Of a stretch of DNA of 5,566 nt, positions 5,298 through 5,566 are shown one piece after another (the stretch's first letter is position 1; each line of letters starts with the position of its first letter). The position numbers and the translations under genes are program-made. Origin of the DNA: Ilumatobacteraceae bacterium. Lineage in GTDB: Bacteria; Actinomycetota; Acidimicrobiia; Acidimicrobiales; Ilumatobacteraceae. The notes under the pieces were generated by a model. That model was not told the DNA's origin and made no database searches. It was given only the letters and a program-made list of their open reading frames with translations. The stretch lies in assembly GCA_023253435.1 (NCBI GenBank), contig JALRGJ010000078.1, positions 282-5,847 on the forward strand, in the 5' to 3' direction.

Positions 5298-5566
5298 ATG
5301 CAAAACGCAGTCATCGTTGACATTCTTCGTACACCACTTGGTAAGCGCAATGGTCGCTTAAAAGATTGGCACCCTGTAGATCTTGCTGGTGTCACATTGA
5401 AGGCTCTTGTGGAGCGCAATGACATTGACCCTGCACTCATTGACGACGTCATCATGGGCTGCGTCATGCAGGTGGGCGAACAGAGCCTCAACGTTGCCCG
5501 AAACGCCGTTCTTGCTGCCGGGCTTCCAGAAACAATTCCCGGAACAACAGTGGATCGTCAGTGTGG
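5298..5566 (+). CDS. Acetyl-CoA C-acyltransferase (thiolase), N-terminal part, truncated by window end
   Basis: Eighty-nine residues are present. MQNAVIVDILRTPLGKRNGRL is the thiolase N-terminus (family pattern: V-I-V/A-x-A-x-R-T-P-x-G). D50-V-I-M-G-C-V-M-Q-V-G-E-Q is the conserved V-x-x-G-x-V/C-x-Q segment, and NVARNAVLAAGLP is the helix before the nucleophile. The last full codon is C89 in TTVDRQC, at the position of the acylated catalytic cysteine of biosynthetic and degradative thiolases. The enzyme would cleave 3-ketoacyl-CoA with CoA, or condense two acetyl-CoA in reverse. The GKRNG motif and GEQS(L)N resemble actinobacterial thiolases for steroid side chains such as FadA5 (from memory, moderate confidence); chain-length specificity cannot be settled from this part. 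The gene follows marR after a 129-base gap holding two dyad elements and no other recognisable gene, so separate, possibly MarR-controlled transcription is likely. Confidence 0.92.
   Translation, partial: MQNAVIVDILRTPLGKRNGRLKDWHPVDLAGVTLKALVERNDIDPALIDDVIMGCVMQVGEQSLNVARNAVLAAGLPETIPGTTVDRQC

Noticed and set aside
5252..5491. Minus-strand open frame opposite the thiolase start
   Set aside because: Low-complexity serine/methionine/arginine composition and a clear thiolase on the other strand.

Overview
The window is ordinary-looking bacterial chromosome with seven protein-coding genes (the first and last cut by the window edges) and one tRNA. The best guess for the organism is a moderate-GC member of Actinomycetota, possibly of the Acidimicrobiia type. 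The reasons are the pairing of a soluble PRC/MgtE_N/CBS protein with a DUF1003 membrane protein, a tRNA gene that encodes its own CCA, several genes without a Shine-Dalgarno sequence but with a TAnnnT hexamer at leaderless spacing, and GTG starts. This placement is inference; no rRNA or marker gene is present.

Layout. Bases 1-1519 (+) form a tightly packed run: the tail of a probable saccharopine-dehydrogenase-like protein, a Fur/Zur-family metalloregulator starting on the previous stop codon, and an alpha/beta hydrolase overlapping the regulator by 10 bases. The hydrolase converges with, and overlaps by 38 bases, a two-gene minus-strand operon (1482-3205): a cytoplasmic PRC-barrel/MgtE_N/CBS protein followed, with a 4-base overlap, by a two-helix DUF1003 membrane protein. 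A 108-base divergent region (3206-3313) separates that operon from tRNA-Ala(UGC) at 3314-3389. Next come a ferredoxin-reductase-type FAD enzyme (3466-4728), a MarR regulator coupled to it by an ATGA overlap (4725-5168), a 129-base gap, and the start of a thiolase reaching just past its catalytic cysteine codon at the window end.

How the genes may work together. The reductase would pass electrons from NAD(P)H to a ferredoxin serving an oxygenase or P450, and the thiolase resembles those for bulky acyl-CoA side chains. With the MarR between them, this could be a piece of a lipid, steroid or aromatic catabolic locus, but no oxygenase or ferredoxin is in view. The MgtE_N/CBS and DUF1003 pair looks like a cytosolic divalent-cation or nucleotide sensor made with a small membrane partner.

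The least expected signals are in and just after the MarR gene. One is a perfect 14-base inverted repeat with an 8-base loop lying on the codons of the DNA-recognition helix. The other is a near-palindrome straddling the marR stop codon; its half-sites resemble the inner arms of the first repeat. I did not find a clearly novel multi-gene system.
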